From: Palsa-504 sp963808315
GTDB taxonomy: Bacteria; Actinomycetota; Actinomycetes; Streptosporangiales; Streptosporangiaceae
Length of the DNA stretch: 64,000 bases
NCBI GenBank assembly: GCA_963808315.1
Contig: CAWEFK010000019.1
Span: 62,001-126,000 of the forward strand
Direction: 5' to 3'
The position numbers were made by a program, and so were the translations under genes. The notes under the pieces are model-generated. The model was not told the origin of the DNA, made no database searches, and saw nothing but the letters and a program-made list of their open reading frames with translations. Positions 9,504 to 18,416 of this stretch are shown here, one piece after another; the stretch's first letter is position 1; every line of letters begins with the position of its first letter.

Positions 9504-10615
9504 GCACCGAGTTCGAGGCGGCCGGACAGGCGCTGATGGCCGACCTGGCCAAGGCGTTCGGCACCCTCACGCCGGACAAGGCGGCCGGGTTCTTCACCGG
9601 TGTGCCGGTCGATGACCAGATCGTGCAGAACGGCGCGGTGAACACGCTGCGCCTCGCGCAGTGGCTAGCGACGTTCGATACCACGGTCGTGCTACGACCT
9701 GGGCAAACCGCCACGATAGCCCCGCCGGGCGGCGCGAGCGCCACCGCGATCTACTCGGTCATCGTGACCGGCGCCCGGGCCGTGGTCGCGGACGATCGGG
9801 CCGGCCAGGAGCTCACCCAGCAGATCCTCGCCGACAAGACGCTGCTCGAGCAGGTCACCGTGGATGACCCGCTCGGCGCCGAGCCGCCCGATTGGCCGTT
9901 GCCGAACGCTCCGTCCTGGCAAACCGCCAGCACCGGCCTGGTGCGGCCACGGCCCGATCCCGCCGATCCGGCCAACACGATCGTCCGGCTGCCGAGTCTG
10001 GGCGGCGTTCCCGACGGCAATGACGTAAGTCTCGTCGCCTGGTCGAAGAAGGTCGGCGACCCGGTCCAGGTCGGCGAGACGCTGGCGGAGGCGGAGACGG
10101 AAAAGGTCTCGGACGAGGTCCCGTCCCCGGTGGCCGGGATCCTGCTCGAGACCATCGCCCACCTCGGCTTCGACATCAAGGCGGGCGACCCGATCGCCAT
10201 CATCGGACCAGGATCGCCCGCGCCCGAGGTAGAGGTCGAATACCAGTACGCGCTGGTGTCGCTCACCAGGCGAATCGCCGGCACACCGTGGTGGGACGAT
10301 GTCCTGCTGTCGGATCCGACCTGGTACATCCCGGGCCGCACCGCCGGCGGGCTCCTGCCTGCGCCGGCCGCGGGGATGGTCAACGCGCTCCCGTACGCCC
10401 TGCTGGTGGTGCGGAGCGTCGCCGTCAGCAGCCCGGGCCAGCCACCGGCCGACCTGACGCAGCTGGGACCCGTTCGGGTCTCGACGGCCGGCGGCACCAC
10501 GGAGAACGGGGCCGCGCTCGGCTGGGCCGGCCCGCAGGCCGTCGGCCTGGTCGCCAACGTCCTACCCCCGCTTCCGCCCAGGACCGACCCGGCCCTGCCG
10601 GAAAGCGTCCATTAA
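9500..10615 (+). CDS. Protein with an embedded lipoyl/biotinyl-type domain and the same C-terminal domain as its neighbour
   Basis: A 371-residue protein, translationally coupled to the preceding gene. Residues 161-236 form a lipoyl/biotinyl hammerhead domain: IVRLPSLGG, VAWSKKVGDPVQVGETLAEA, then ETEKVSDEVPSPVAGILLET. Lys202 sits at the hairpin position that is lipoylated in 2-oxoacid dehydrogenase E2 proteins. The surrounding protein is not an E2: no peripheral-subunit-binding or acyltransferase domain is present. Residues 246-360 repeat the neighbour's motif order: ALVSLTRRIAGTPWWDD, WYIPGR, NALPYALLVVRSVAVS, and GPQAVGLVANVLPPLPP near the end. The lipoyl domain therefore lies just before a domain shared with the upstream gene, where that gene has Ser-rich sequence. 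No lipoate ligase is nearby. Function unknown. Confidence 0.75.
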   Translation: MSTEFEAAGQALMADLAKAFGTLTPDKAAGFFTGVPVDDQIVQNGAVNTLRLAQWLATFDTTVVLRPGQTATIAPPGGASATAIYSVIVTGARAVVADDRAGQELTQQILADKTLLEQVTVDDPLGAEPPDWPLPNAPSWQTASTGLVRPRPDPADPANTIVRLPSLGGVPDGNDVSLVAWSKKVGDPVQVGETLAEAETEKVSDEVPSPVAGILLETIAHLGFDIKAGDPIAIIGPGSPAPEVEVEYQYALVSLTRRIAGTPWWDDVLLSDPTWYIPGRTAGGLLPAPAAGMVNALPYALLVVRSVAVSSPGQPPADLTQLGPVRVSTAGGTTENGAALGWAGPQAVGLVANVLPPLPPRTDPALPESVH

Positions 10616-10639
10616 GACCACCAAGAGAGGGGATCGGCT

Positions 10640-11291
10640 ATGCCGACCGCGGAGCAACTTGCCCACATCGAACCCACCGACGGCGACGGCGCCTCGGTCG
10701 TGCAGAACGACGACGGCTCCACCCAGACGTCATGGCCCGACGGTACGGTCCGCGTGGACGAAACCGACGGCACCGTGATGGTCACCTTCCCGGACTTCAC
10801 GGTCCTCAACATCTCCTCGGACGGGACCCGCACGCTCAACGACGTCAACGGCCAGCTGGTTCCTGCAGCCCCTGAAGATGCTGCTGGCCGTGGTCAAGGC
10901 CATCGAAACCGAACAACGCGGCGCGCGCATGCGCTCCTGGTGCTACACCGTGGTCTACGACGCGATGGGCCTGGGCAGCCCGCCGGAGCCGACGTTCTCT
11001 GGCAGCGACGGTGGGCCCGACCAAGATGCGCTCGACCAGCAATGGTGGGACGACGCCCGCAAGCAAGCCGAGGGCCAGCTCGCCGACGGTCAGAACGGAA
11101 CCGCCCTGCGCAACCGGGTGCTGCTGGTCATCGCCAAATGCGGCGGTGACCCGTCCTCGGCGGTCACCGAGCTGCGGGCCGCCGCCTGCCGGAATTCCGG
11201 CGACGACGGCCAGGCCGGCTTGCTGGCGGTCTACCCGCAGTTGTCATGGCCGTCGCCCACGGGCGCCTGGCTGTCGCCCACGGGCGCCTGA
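10640..11291 (+). CDS. Small protein with N-terminal beta-repeat (G-box-like) region (frameshifted)
   Basis: ATG 10640 follows GAGAGGGG. The first 70 residues contain short repeats of the type DGSTQTSWPDGTVRVDETDG then TVMVTFPDFTVLNISSDGT. They resemble the G-box beta repeats of TCP10/CPAP-type proteins. This is an impression from pattern only. The frame shifts near 10860 (an extra C after GGTT), after which a helical segment (LKMLLAVVKAIETEQRG) and an acidic, tryptophan-containing region continue to TGA 11289. The restored length is about 216 residues. The last 42 bp carry a near-perfect 18-bp duplication encoding SPTGA twice. It is the final gene of the 7017-11291 cluster. Function unknown. 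Confidence 0.5.
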
Positions 11292-11357
11292 CCGACGCTG
11301 GAAGCGCCGACCCATCCTCGTCCTCACCCAGCCGACGATCGCGCCTCGCGCATGAAC

Positions 11358-11907
11358 CTACTCACCGGTCTCCCCGTCGATGGACTGGCGGAGCAGGTCG
11401 GCGTGGCCGTTGTGGCGGGCGTACTCCTCGATCATGTGCACCAGGATCCAGCGGAGGCTGGCGCGGCCCGGCGCCCCAGGCGGAGTACGCCTGGCTCAGC
11501 GCCGCGGCTTCACCCTGGCCGAGCCGGGCCGCCACGATGGCATCGGACCGGTCGACCCGCTGCGCCCACAGGGCACGCAGCTCGTCGCCGGAATCCGGCG
11601 CGGCGGTGGTCCACTCCCAGTCGGGGTCGGCCGTGAAGTCCGCGCTCGCCCACGGCTCGGGAAGCGGCTCACCGGCGACGACCTGGGTGAACCAGAGATC
11701 CTCGACGTAGGCCAGGTGCTTCAGCATGCCGCCCAGCGTCATCGAGGTCGGCGGTAGGGCCGCCCGCAGCTGCTCGTCGCTCAGCCCGCGGCATTTCCAC
11801 GCCAGCGTCGCGCGCTGGAAGCTCAGGAACCCCTGGAGCGTCGCGGCCTCGCCGGCTTCCTCCGGAGACATCGGCCGACCCTGCTCGTCAATCATCGCAT
11901 CAGCCAC
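11358..11907 (-). CDS. DinB-like (DUF664) protein, probable mycothiol-dependent transferase (frameshifted)
   Basis: A four-helix-bundle DinB/YfiT-type protein. In actinomycetes DUF664 members include mycothiol S-transferases. The helix with MTLGGMLKHLAYVEDLWF carries the conserved metal-site His. The usual C-terminal helix, LRWILVHMIEEYARHNGH, is in another frame, so a one-base indel near 11470-11485 is inferred. Without correction the protein ends in an arginine/proline-rich tail at 11362. With correction it ends at a TAG (11358-11360) with IDGETGE. It lies 30 bp after the kinase gene on the same strand and is probably the last gene of that operon. Confidence 0.78.
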
Positions 11908-11936
11908 GACCGAGACTCTACCCCGGCCCGGTCACG

Positions 11937-12989
11937 TCAGCGGGCCTGCTGAACCGGGCCCGCCGGGCGGTAGCCCGCCCGGTCGGCTTCGGCTAGGCAG
12001 GCGGCCGCGGGTTTGATGCCGTCGGAGGTGTGCGGGCTGCGGACGCAGGCCGCGGCGGCCGCGACCCCCAGCCGCAGGCAGCGTTCGGCGGGCCAGCCGT
12101 CGTGCAGGCCCAGGATGACGCCGGCCGCGAAGGCGTCGCCGGCGCCGGTGGTGCTGCGGACCTGCCCGGGGGGAAGCCGGACGGAGCCCTGCCGCCAGGT
12201 CCGGCCGCCGGGGGCGGCCGCGGCGCAGCCGGCCGGGACGTGCACGACCGCCAGCCCCGACACGCCACGCTCGATCAGGCGCAGGGCCATCGCCTCCAGA
12301 GCCGGCCAGTCCACCGGGCCGTCCGCGACCGGGACCGGGGCGTCGATGCCGGTCAGCGCGCCGGCCTCGAGTTCGTTGATCACGATGCTGTCCAGGTGGG
12401 GCAGGCAGGGAAGGGCCGCCGCGGCGGTGCGGCCCGGCTGCAGGCTGACCAGTTCCAGGTTGGTGTGCAGGCCCGCGGCCTGCGCCCGCTGCAGCAGCGC
12501 CGACCAGCCGTTGCCCCCGCCGGGCCGCGGGCTGTCCATCACCAGGTGGATGCCGGGGGCGCCCGCGTGCAGCATCCGCGCTCCTGGCGCCTGCAGGTCG
12601 GCGGTGGTCGCGTCGAACTGGGCGTTAGCCCCGCTGTGGTGGAAGAAGGTGCGCCGGCCGCCGTTCCGCTCGATCATCGCGTCGGTGAACGAGGTGACCG
12701 CGCCGGCTAGCGTCCGGACGCCGGCGGTGTCGATGCGCAGCCGCGCGCACTCGGCCAGGATAAAGGCGCCGTGCGCGTCGTCGCCGACGGCGCCGAGCAC
12801 CCCGATGGGGAAGCCCGCCCCGAGCATGCGCAGGTCGACGGCCATGTTGAGGCCCGGTCCCCCGGTGCTCAGGGAGATTTCCTCGATCATGGTCAACTGG
12901 TCGAGCGGCGGGTAGGCGTCGATCACCTTGGCCACGTCGACGAGGATCGTCCCGGCGCAGAGGATCCCCGCTCGCGGCCGGCCGGTCAT
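11937..12989 (-). CDS. PfkB-family carbohydrate kinase
   Basis: ATP-dependent sugar or sugar-phosphate kinase, 350 residues. The N-terminal GG motif is in SLSTGGPGLNMAVDLRMLGA, with GVLGAVGDDAHGAFI after it. The C-terminal PfkB signature, RSTTGAGDAFAAGVILGL, carries the catalytic Asp. Length and motif order are normal for the ribokinase/fructokinase group. It follows the aldolase gene by 10 bp, and an AGE-type isomerase is divergently encoded at 14179, so an isomerise, phosphorylate, cleave route is plausible. The substrate cannot be assigned from sequence. Confidence 0.88.
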   Translation of the reverse strand: MTGRPRAGILCAGTILVDVAKVIDAYPPLDQLTMIEEISLSTGGPGLNMAVDLRMLGAGFPIGVLGAVGDDAHGAFILAECARLRIDTAGVRTLAGAVTSFTDAMIERNGGRRTFFHHSGANAQFDATTADLQAPGARMLHAGAPGIHLVMDSPRPGGGNGWSALLQRAQAAGLHTNLELVSLQPGRTAAAALPCLPHLDSIVINELEAGALTGIDAPVPVADGPVDWPALEAMALRLIERGVSGLAVVHVPAGCAAAAPGGRTWRQGSVRLPPGQVRSTTGAGDAFAAGVILGLHDGWPAERCLRLGVAAAAACVRSPHTSDGIKPAAACLAEADRAGYRPAGPVQQAR

Positions 12990-12999
12990 GCCCAGCCCA

Positions 13000-14022
13000 T
13001 CATGCGGAGCGCAGTACGGGGTCCGTCACCTCGAGGTCGTCCTCGAGCTTGCGGTCCGGGGTGAGCCCGGCCTTGGCGAGGGCGTCGTGGTAGGCGCGGA
13101 CGGCGTCGGCGGGGCTCAGCTCGTCCCGCAGTACCGACCGCATCAGCGTGACCAGGTCCAGCTGCGACTCCGCCCGCTGGATCTTGCGGCCGAACAGCGC
13201 GACCCGGGCGCCGTATCTCTCGGCCTGGCGCAGCAGCTCGAAGGTGTCCCTGGTGGTGCCGGCCGACCCGCCGAGGATGCCGACCACGACCGACGGGTCG
13301 TACCCGGCCAGCTCGGCGAGCGCGCCTGGGCCGTTGTACGCCACCTTCAGGAAGACCGGGCGCTGCTGCTGGGTGACCCCCGCCAGGGTGCGGATGATCG
13401 AGTCGTTGACGAACGCTCCGACCTGATCCGGGGCCAGGCCGGCCTGCGCGTTGGGGTTGAAGACCTCGAGGAAATGCCGGAGGCCGAGCGCGGCGGCCTG
13501 CTGCCGGAATTCACCGTAGGCCGCCAGCGTGGCCAGGTCGTAGTCGACGTCGTTGTTGAAGGTCACCGAGTAGAGCACGAGGTCGCAGAACGGTCGGATG
13601 GCGGCCAGGTCGGCCGTCCGGAAGGGACGCGAGGGCGCGGCGGGATAGCGGCCGCCGCGATGGTTCCAGATGTCGGTGGTGTCGTTCGCCCGGACCGCCA
13701 GGGTCATCTCGGTCAGCGTGCCTTCCCCGGCGATCCGCTCTCCGTTGGAGGCCGAGGTCAGCAGGATATCGAGTTCGCCGTGCGCGACCAGGGCCCGCAT
13801 CGCGTCGAGGTAGTCGCGGCGGGTGCGGTACCCGCCGGATCCGCCGTTCACCGGTCCCGCGCAGGTGAGGCCGAACGCCATGTCGGCGTCCTTGGCGTCC
13901 GCGATCACGAAGTCGTCGGGCGTGTACCGCCCCGCCGCGATGTTGCCCAGCTTGCGGTCCAGACGGCGGACGGGCCGGGGCGGGCCGGGGACCTGATCAG
14001 GAATTGACACGGGCTCCTGCAC
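13000..14022 (-). CDS. TIM-barrel class I aldolase-like protein (DeoC/LacD/FbaB type)
   Basis: A 340-residue protein with the look of a beta/alpha-barrel aldolase. GELDILLTSASNGERI and DLVLYSVTFNNDVDYD are consecutive strand-helix units. PVFLKVAYNGPGALAELAGY includes a Lys in the position expected for a Schiff-base lysine, and VVGILGGSAGTTRDTFELL looks like a phosphate-binding loop. The residue assignments are inferred. The reading frame opens at GTG 14022, but a second in-frame GTG at 14010 has better-spaced AGGAG/GGAAGG upstream and may be the true start. The kinase gene follows 10 bp later. The operator-like dyad at 14059-14072 lies in its promoter region. Confidence 0.65.
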   Translation of the reverse strand: MQEPVSIPDQVPGPPRPVRRLDRKLGNIAAGRYTPDDFVIADAKDADMAFGLTCAGPVNGGSGGYRTRRDYLDAMRALVAHGELDILLTSASNGERIAGEGTLTEMTLAVRANDTTDIWNHRGGRYPAAPSRPFRTADLAAIRPFCDLVLYSVTFNNDVDYDLATLAAYGEFRQQAAALGLRHFLEVFNPNAQAGLAPDQVGAFVNDSIIRTLAGVTQQQRPVFLKVAYNGPGALAELAGYDPSVVVGILGGSAGTTRDTFELLRQAERYGARVALFGRKIQRAESQLDLVTLMRSVLRDELSPADAVRAYHDALAKAGLTPDRKLEDDLEVTDPVLRSA

Positions 14023-14058
14023 CTTCCGTTGACGGTTGAACCCGAGAGTGCCCCCTCA

Positions 14059-14072
14059 TGTCACCGATGTCA
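14059..14072. promoter_or_regulatory. Operator-like dyad, copy 1 (kinase/aldolase side)
   Basis: TGTCACCGATGTCA lies 37-49 bp upstream of the aldolase start. Its reverse complement, TGACATCGGTGACA, differs from the copy at 14147-14160 at a single position. Near-palindromic with a central CG, it looks like a LacI- or GntR-type operator. Confidence 0.55.
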
Positions 14073-14146
14073 AGGGACGGCCCCTGGACGAACCCCCGTC
14101 TCGGAGATGCCGCCACGGCCTGCGGGAAGAACATCTGTGAGAGTAT

Positions 14147-14160
14147 TGACATCGATGACA
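14147..14160. promoter_or_regulatory. Operator-like dyad, copy 2 (AGE isomerase side)
   Basis: TGACATCGATGACA ends 18 bp before the GTG start of the AGE-family gene. It is an imperfect palindrome centred on ATCGAT, and the inverted near-copy of the site at 14059-14072. Bound by one regulator, the pair would control both divergent arms together. Confidence 0.55.
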
Positions 14161-14178
14161 TGACCAGGAAGGAAGACC

Positions 14179-15440
14179 GTGAGCGAGCCCGGTACGGCGC
14201 CGTGGCGCCAGACCGAAGCGAGCCGGCTGATCGCGTTCGGACGCGGGGCCGCGCTGCCGCCGGCGGTTTCGGCTGGCTGGACGACGCGGGCCTCGTCGAC
14301 CCGGAGCAGCCGTGCCCGCTGTACGTCAACCTGCGCATGACCCATGTCTTCGCGCTGGCCCACCTGGCCGGCGTCCCCGGCGCGGACTCGCTGGCGGCTT
14401 CCGGACTAGCCGCCCTGGCCGGCCGCTACGCGGATCCGCAGAACGGCGGCTGGTTCTCCGCCATCGACTCCGCCGGGCGCATCGTCGATGCCACCAAGTC
14501 GAACTACGCTCACGCGCACGCCCTGCTGGCGGCGTCCAGCACGCTGGCCGCCGGGATCCCCGGAGCCGGCGGGGCCCTCGCGGCGGCGGTGGCCGCCATC
14601 GAACGGCACTTCTGGTCCGACGCCGAGGGGTGCGCGCTGGAGAGCTGGAACGCCGACTTCACCACGCTCGAGCCCTACCGCGGCGCCAACAGCAACATGC
14701 ACTCGGTGGAGGCCTATCTCGCCGCGGCCGACGTCACCGGCCGCCCGGTCTGGGTCACCCGGGCCGCCTCCATCGCGGCCCGCCTGATCGACGGTCACGC
14801 CCGGGCTCACGGGTGGCGGATACCCGAGCACTACGACCAGGGCTGGCAGCCGGTGCCCGACTATAACCTCGATCACCCCGCCGACCAGTTCCGGCCGTAC
14901 GGCACCACCCCGGGCCACTCCTTCGAGTGGGCCCGGCTGCTGCTGGCGCTGGAGGCGGCGCAGCCCGCACCGCCCGGCTGGCTGCTCGAGGCGGCCACCG
15001 GGCTCTTCGACGTGGCCGTGGCCGACGCCTGGCACCGGGACGGTCAGCCGGGACTGATCTACACCGTCGGCCCGGACGGCCAGCCGGTGGTGACCGCCCG
15101 GCTGCACTGGGTGGCCTGCGAGGCCGTGCTGGCCGCGGACGCGCTGCACCGCCGCACCGGGGACGAACGGTTCGCCACGGCCGCGGCGCAGTGGTGGGCC
15201 GAGATCGACCGTTACTTCCTGGACCGCGAGAACGGCGGCTGGTGGCAGGAGCTGGACCCGGATCCCCTCCAGGGTCTGATCCCGGCCGCGTCCACCTGGT
15301 CGGGCAAACCGGATCTCTATCACTCCTACCAGGCCCTGCTGTTCCCGTCCCTGCCGCTGAGCCCGACCGCCGCCACCGCGCTGGCCCGGCGCAAATCCGG
15401 TGCCGTCGGCCCCGGTCAGCCAGCGGCCGAGCGGTCCTGA
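14179..15440 (+). CDS. AGE-family (N-acylglucosamine 2-epimerase-like) sugar isomerase (frameshift near the start)
   Basis: An (alpha/alpha)6-barrel enzyme of the family that interconverts aldoses and ketoses or 2-epimers. GTG 14179 with AGGAAGGAAG just upstream gives PWRQTEASRLIAFGRGAALP. The frame then shifts near 14262, and the family sequence continues with GGFGWLDDAGLVDPEQP, RMTHVFALAHLAG, and ANSNMHSVEAYLAAADVTG. YDQGWQPVPDYN and TPGHSFEWARLLLALE follow, with WWAEIDRYFLDRENGGWWQE near the C-terminus. His in RMTH, NMH, PGH and related positions matches the active-site histidines of AGE/YihS enzymes. Corrected length is about 420 residues, normal for the family. It is divergent from the kinase/aldolase genes and probably acts first in that pathway. 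Confidence 0.85.
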
Positions 15441-15808
15441 CCGGCTGATTCCGGGCTGCCCCTGCGCCTAACGTCCGGCCGACTGTCCGGGAGCAAGCGT
15501 CGCCCGGGCCGCCGAACGAGTCCCGGCCCGGAGCGGGGGAGCCTGCTGACCCATGCCAGCCGTTCCGGCCACTTGAACGTGGCGACTCCGAGCGTGTCCA
15601 GGTCGGGGGAGCGGGTCCTGGCGGCCGCCGGCGTCTTGGGACCGGCCCCAACCCGGTGCGGGACCTGACCGGACATGAACAACTGGCCACCCGGAATGGG
15701 AAACCCCAGGAATTACGACGGCAACATCCCGGGAAAACGGAAGATTTTTGCCGGAAACACGGAAAGATATCATCAGAATCACGGAACTAACCTGGTAGGT
15801 TTAGGGTC
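15441..15808. other. Intergenic region without a recognisable gene
   Basis: 368 bp. The first 260 bp are GC-rich, and their reading frames show no family similarity that I recognise. The last 100 bp are distinctly AT-richer (AAACGGAAGATTTTTG region and downstream) and probably hold the promoter of the ATPase gene at 15809. Confidence 0.4.
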
Positions 15809-17073
15809 ATGCGCGGAGTATTGACCGGCTTGGCGAGCCGACGGCTCGGTGACGTCGTGGCAGCCAGGCTGGTTGAAGAGCCGGTGGTGGTGCTCAACGG
15901 GCCGCGCACCGTAGGCAAGAGCACCCTGCTCAGCCAGCTGGCCGGACACCTAGGTCGAGCGGTGATCGACTGCGATGACCTGGCCACGAGAGCGGCGGTA
16001 CGAGACGACCCGGCCCGGTTCGTCGAATCGGCTCAGCCCGTCCTGATCGACGAATACCAGCACGTACCCGAGCTGCTGGATGCCATTAAAGCCCAGCTCA
16101 ACCGGGATCTTCGCCCTGGAAGATATGTCCTGGCCGGCGAACGCGGTACGCGACCCTCCCGGCAGCCGCGCAAGCTCTCACCGGACGGGTGGATATCATT
16201 CCGGTGCTCCCGCTATCTCAAGGTGAAATCGACAACGTGCGCGAGACCTTCGTCGCCAGGCTGCTCGACGGCGCCGGCATCGAGATTGCCGCACCGCAGG
16301 CTCGCACGACCCGTGACGAGTACGCTCAGCGGTCAACCTCAGGCGGCATGCCGGTGGCTCTTCGCCGCCCGCCTGCCCGATCGCGTTCCCGCTGGTTCTC
16401 CAACTACGTCAACCTGGTCATCGACAAGGACGTCCTGGACATCTCGCGAGTCCGACAGCGCGAGACGCTGCCCCGGCTGCTCCGCCAGCTCGCCGCCCGA
16501 TCAGGCCAGGTCCTGAATATGGCGGCGATCAGCGGAACCATAGGCCTGGAAAAGTCCACGGCGGAGAACTACATCAAGCTCCTGGAAGCCGTCTTCCTCA
16601 TCCAGCGGCTGCCCGCGTGGGGCACGACCCTGGGCTCACGCGTCAGCAAACACCCGAAGGTACACCTCGTTGATTCCGGGGTCATGGCATGGCTGCTGAA
16701 CCTGACACCTCAGAAAATCGCCCAGGCCGCTCCCGCGACCCTCACCGAATACGGGCACCTGCTCGAGACCTTCGCTGTCGGGGAGATACTCAAGCAAGCC
16801 AGCTGGTCCGATGCACCGGTCACGGCCGGGCACTTCCGCACCGAAGCCGGTGATGAGGTGGACCTCGTGCTGGAGCGCGACGACGGCCAAGTGATCGCCG
16901 TCGAGATCAAGGCAGGCTCACGAATCAGCGGCGAGGACTTCCGTGGTCTCCGCCACCTGAAAGAGCGCCTTGGACCCCGGCTGGAGGAAGCGATCATCCT
17001 GCACACCGGCGAACACGCGTATACACATGGTGACTGGATCAAGATCCTGCCGCTTGACCGGCTCTGGGCTTAA
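15809..17073 (+). CDS. DUF4143-type AAA ATPase with C-terminal nuclease-like domain (one frameshift)
   Basis: Member of the AAA_14/DUF4143 group, common orphan ATPases of unknown cellular role. Walker A is VLNGPRTVGKSTLL and Walker B is PVLIDEYQHVPEL. A frameshift near 16137-16143 (one base missing) interrupts VLAG...TRYATLPAAAQALTGR. The rest continues in the next frame: VDIIPVLPLSQGEID, the family signature GGMPVALRRPPARSRSRWF, and IDKDVLDISRVRQRE. The C-terminal EAGDEVDLVLERDD then IAVEIKAGS resembles a PD-(D/E)XK core. Corrected length is about 421 residues. No partner gene is coupled to it. It is convergent with the thiolase gene. Confidence 0.82.
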
Positions 17074-17114
17074 GCGGAGCGCGCCCGGGCCTGCTGAACC
17101 GGTGGGCCGGCCAC

Positions 17115-18327
17115 TCAGGCGACTCGCTCGAAGATCGCCGCCAGGCCCTGGCCGCCGCCGATGCACATCGTCTCCAGCCCGTATCTGGCCTGCCGCCGCG
17201 CCATCTCCCGGGCGAGCGTGGTCAGGATGCGCGTACCGGTGGCGCCGACCGGATGCCCCAGAGAGATCCCCGAGCCGTGCACGTTGAGGCGCTCGAAGTC
17301 GGCCTGGCCGAACCCGCAATTCCCGGGTGCAGGCCAGCACCTGGGCCGCGAAGGCCTCGTTGAGCTCGATCAGGTCCATATCGGACAGCTTCAGCCCGGC
17401 GCGGTCCAGCGCGGCCCGGCTCGCGGGCACGGGACCGATGCCCATGGTCCTAGGAGGCACGCCCGCCACCGCCCAGGACACCAGGCGGACCAGCGGCCGC
17501 AGCCCCAGGGCCTGCGCCCGTTCGGGGTGCGTGACGATGCACATGGCGGCCGCGTCGTTCTGCCCGCTGGCGTTGCCCGCGGTCACGGTGGCCTCGGGGT
17601 CCTGCTTGCCCAGCACCGGCCGCAGGGCGGCCAGCGCCTCGAGCGAGGCGTCGGCGCGCGGGTGCTCGTCGGTGTCGACGACCTCCTCGCCATGGCGGGT
17701 CCGGATCGTGACCGGGACGATCTCCTCGGCGAAGACCCCGGACCGCTGTGCGGCGACTGCCCGCTGGTGCGAGATCAGGGCGAGCTGGTCCTGCTCGGCC
17801 CGGGAGATGCCGTACTCGCGGCGCAGGTTCTCGGCCGTCTCCAGCATGCCGCCCGGGACCGGGTAGTCGCGTCCGCCCGCGGTGACGCGCCCGCGGACCA
17901 GCCCGTCGTGCAGGGTCACGCCGGGGCCCTTGATGCCCCAGCGCATCTCGGCGGAGTAGAACGGGACGTTGCTCATGCTCTCGGCGCCGCCCGCGACCAC
18001 CAGCTCCTGCCCGCCGCTGCCCACCTGCAGGCCGGCGATGAGCACCGACTGAAGCCCGGAGCCGCAGCGCCGGTCGACCTGCATGCCGGGCACCGTCACT
18101 GGCAGGCCCGCGTTGAGCCCGACCACCCGGCCGATCGCGGGCGCTTCGCTGCTGGGGTAGCAGTGCCCGAGCACGACGTCGTCGACGGCGGCCGGGTCGA
18201 GCCCGGTCCGCTCCAGCAGGCCGCGCAACGCTATCTCGCCGAGCTCGGCGCCGCTGAGCGGCTTCAGCGCCCCGCCGTACCGGCCGATCGGAGTCCGGAC
18301 CGGTTCGCAGATCACGATCTCACGCAT
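17115..18327 (-). CDS. Thiolase (acetyl-CoA C-acetyltransferase family) (one frameshift)
   Basis: Enzyme of beta-ketoacyl-CoA cleavage or condensation. ATG 18327 is preceded by AAGGGTAGGG, so in-frame codons further upstream are not used. The nucleophilic Cys lies in DRRCGSGLQSVLIAGLQ, with GNASGQNDAAA and ELNEAFAAQVLA after it. The frame breaks near 17325. In the next frame the family C-terminus continues with the catalytic His in SLGHPVGATGTRIL and the second Cys in TMCIGGGQGLAAIFE, ending at TGA (17117-17115). Corrected length is about 404 residues, typical. If uncorrected, the reading frame runs on wrongly to 16918, overlapping the ATPase gene. Confidence 0.88.
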
Positions 18328-18416
18328 GATCCCTACCCTTTCAGATGCTCCGCCAGGTCGGCGGGCCGGGCCGGGCTGGGTCCATCGCATCAAGATTGAG
18401 GATCGCTTGGAGACGT

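Noticed and set aside
11937..15440. Firm assignment as a sulfoquinovose (sulfo-EMP) operon
   Set aside because: The isomerase, kinase, aldolase logic fits, but sulfoquinovosidase, reductase and transporter genes are missing and substrate-specific residues cannot be judged.
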